Source: an uncultured Prevotella sp.
GTDB lineage: Bacteria; Bacteroidota; Bacteroidia; Bacteroidales; Bacteroidaceae
NCBI GenBank assembly: GCA_937916075.1
Contig: CALGHW010000016.1
Location: forward strand, 1 to 6,110
Direction of reading: 5' to 3'
Length of the DNA: 6,110 nucleotides
The position numbers were made by a program, and so were the translations under genes. A model generated the notes under the pieces. It was not told the origin of the DNA. It did not search any database and saw only the letters and a list, made by a program, of their open reading frames with translations. Position 1 is the first letter of the stretch. Each line of letters begins with the position of its first letter. Positions 4,392 to 6,110 of this stretch are shown here, one piece after another.

Positions 4392-6110
4392 TCAGCAGAC
4401 CTTGCTTCCGGGTTTTACGCCTTTCAGAATGGAGGTGACGCTCAAGCCTCCGTCAAAGTTCTCGGCCGAGAGAATCATGCCCTGGCTCTCGATGCCCATC
4501 ATCTTGCGGGGCGGGAAGTTGGCGATAAACAGCACGTCCTTGCCAATCAGGTCTTCCGGCTCATAATACTGGGCGATGCCCGAGCAGATGGTGCGCTCCT
4601 GGCCACTGCCGTCGTCGAGGGTAAACTTGAGGAGCTTCTTTGACTTCTTCACCTTCTCGCAATTCAGGATATGGCCCACACGGATGTCGAGCTTCTCCCA
4701 ATCGTCAAACGACACCTCGGGCTTAATCGGCTCGGCCTTGTAGTTGGCGGCCTCATTGGCCTTCTTCTCGTCGGCCAACTTCTGGAGTTGCTTCTCGATG
4801 GTCTCGTCGTCAATCTTCTCGAAAAGCAGCTCGGGCTCGGCCAGTTGGGTGCCGGCCTTCAGCAGTTGGGTACTGCCCAGCTGGCTCCACTCGAAGGTGG
4901 GCATATTGATCATCTTGCGCAGCTTCTCGGAAGAGAAAGGCAGGAAGGGCTCAAAGGCGATGGCCAGGTTGGCCACCAGCTGGAGCGAGAGGTTCAGGAT
5001 GGTCTCCACGCGCTTGGGGTCGGTCTTCCACACCTTCCACGGCTCACACTCGGTGATATACTTGTTGCCGATACGGGCCAGGTTCATGGCTTCCTTCTGA
5101 GCCTCGCGGAACTTGAACACGTCGAGATACTGCTCCACCTTTTCCTTCACGTCCTTGAATTCCCCGATGGTTTTCTCGTCAATCTCCTGCAGCTCGCCAC
5201 AGGCCGGAACCACACCGCCCCAATACTTCTTGGTGAGCTGGAGCGCGCGGTTGACGAAGTTGCCGTAGATGGCCACCAGCTCCGAATTGTTGCGTTCCTG
5301 GAAGTCCTTCCAGGTAAAGTTGTTGTCCTTGGTCTCCGGGGCGTTGGCCGTAAGCACATAGCGGAGCACGTCCTGCTTGCCGGGCAGGTCCACGAGATAT
5401 TCATGCAGCCAGACAGCCCAGTTGCGTGAGGTGGAAATCTTGTCGTCCTCCAGGTTGAGGAACTCATTGGCCGGCACATTGTCGGGCAGGATATAGCCTC
5501 CATGGGCCTTGAGCATGGTGGGGAAGATGATGCAGTGGAACACGATGTTGTCCTTGCCGATGAAGTGAATCAGGCGTGTCTCAGGGTCTTGCCACCACTT
5601 CTGCCACGTGCCCCACTTCTCGGGCTGCTTGTCACAGAGCTCCTTGGTGTTGCTGATATAGCCGATGGGGGCGTCGAACCACACATAGAGCACCTTGCCC
5701 TCAGCACCCTCCACGGGCACGGGGATACCCCAGTCGAGGTCGCGGGTCATGGCGCGGGGCTCCAGGTCCATGTCAAGCCATGACTTGCACTGTCCGTACA
5801 CATTGGGACGCCACTCCTTGTGGCCTTCCAGAATCCACTGCTTGAGCCAGTCCTGATACTTGCCCAACGGGAGATACCAGTTCTTGGTGGGCTTCTTCAC
5901 CAGGCCGTGGCCGGGGTTGTTCTTGTTGGTGGGATTGATGAGCTCGTCGGGCGAGAGGGTGGCGCCACACTTCTCACACTGGTCGCCGTATGCGCCCTCG
6001 GCGCCACACCGGGGGCAAGTGCCCACGATATTGCGGTCGGTGAGGAACTCGCCGGTCACCTCGTCGCAGAACTGCTCTTCCACTTTCTCCTCCAGCACGC
6101 CTTTGTCATA
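4392..6110 (-). CDS. metG: Methionine--tRNA ligase with C-terminal tRNA-binding domain (partial, N-terminus outside window)
   Basis: Class I methionyl-tRNA synthetase, which charges tRNA-Met with methionine in the cytoplasm. The frame is open to the right edge (it begins Y-D-K-G-V), so the GTG at 6098 is an internal valine codon and not the start. About 572 residues are visible; related proteins are near 680, so roughly 110 N-terminal residues with the HIGH motif are missing. Visible parts, in order: a zinc knuckle with two CxxC pairs (5967-6017, beginning CPRCG and ending CEKCG); the rest of the Rossmann core with the FDAPIGYIS segment; the KMSKS loop as KISTS (5427-5441) in the context LEDDKISTSRN; the anticodon-binding helical domain with WKDFQERNNSEL and CEPWKVWK; a charged linker; and a Trbp111/EMAPII-type OB-fold tRNA-binding domain (about 4395-4712) with LDIRVGHI and PPRKMMGIESQGMIL. 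The stop is TGA. This is a housekeeping gene and the anchor for the polysaccharide genes downstream. Identification is very secure. Confidence 0.97.
   Translation of the reverse strand, partial: YDKGVLEEKVEEQFCDEVTGEFLTDRNIVGTCPRCGAEGAYGDQCEKCGATLSPDELINPTNKNNPGHGLVKKPTKNWYLPLGKYQDWLKQWILEGHKEWRPNVYGQCKSWLDMDLEPRAMTRDLDWGIPVPVEGAEGKVLYVWFDAPIGYISNTKELCDKQPEKWGTWQKWWQDPETRLIHFIGKDNIVFHCIIFPTMLKAHGGYILPDNVPANEFLNLEDDKISTSRNWAVWLHEYLVDLPGKQDVLRYVLTANAPETKDNNFTWKDFQERNNSELVAIYGNFVNRALQLTKKYWGGVVPACGELQEIDEKTIGEFKDVKEKVEQYLDVFKFREAQKEAMNLARIGNKYITECEPWKVWKTDPKRVETILNLSLQLVANLAIAFEPFLPFSSEKLRKMINMPTFEWSQLGSTQLLKAGTQLAEPELLFEKIDDETIEKQLQKLADEKKANEAANYKAEPIKPEVSFDDWEKLDIRVGHILNCEKVKKSKKLLKFTLDDGSGQERTICSGIAQYYEPEDLIGKDVLFIANFPPRKMMGIESQGMILSAENFDGGLSVTSILKGVKPGSKVC

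Noticed and set aside
4671..5429. Plus-strand open frame of 252 codons opposite metG
   Set aside because: Its Leu/Gly-rich repeats mirror metG codons on the other strand; metG itself is beyond doubt.
6096..6098. GTG as the metG start
   Set aside because: The frame stays open to the window edge, and the catalytic HIGH region must lie further upstream, so this codon is internal.

Overview
The window looks like a stretch of a Bacteroidales (Bacteroidota) chromosome. Four things point there: the methionyl-tRNA synthetase carries a fused C-terminal tRNA-binding domain and a KISTS version of the KMSKS loop; the starts mostly lack a Shine-Dalgarno sequence; gene junctions are A/T-rich or G-poor; and the polysaccharide genes are of types common in that group. 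Hand-counted 60-base samples inside genes gave roughly 53-62% G+C, so this is one of the more G+C-rich members. I cannot name the genus from sequence alone.

All five recognisable genes lie on the minus strand, so transcription runs from the right edge to the left. At the right (6110 to 4392) is the 3' five-sixths of metG, a housekeeping gene whose N-terminus is outside the window. A 97-base gap (4391 to 4295) follows and contains a long imperfect hairpin. Then comes a tight four-gene surface-polysaccharide run: a Wzx/WzxC-type lipid-linked-glycan flippase (4294 to 2846), a GT8 glycosyltransferase (2813 to 1833), a xenobiotic-acyltransferase-type hexapeptide O-acetyltransferase (1821 to 1150) and a WbsX/GH99-like protein (1166 to 60). 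Their junctions are 32 bp, 11 bp and a 17-bp overlap, which suggests one operon. The last 59 bases are A/T-rich and may hold the first codons of another minus-strand gene.

Together the genes suggest part of an O-antigen, capsule or exopolysaccharide locus. The GT8 enzyme would add a hexose, the acetyltransferase would decorate a sugar, the WbsX protein would act on the glycan in a way not yet clear, and the flippase would move the lipid-linked unit to the periplasmic side. No initiating sugar-phosphate transferase, Wzy polymerase or nucleotide-sugar enzyme is present, so the locus must continue to the left or rely on genes elsewhere.

I found no tRNA, rRNA, CRISPR array, insertion sequence or convincing promoter. 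I see no completely new system here. The points most worth a second look are the WbsX protein with its GH99-like paired glutamates and the hairpin between metG and the polysaccharide genes.
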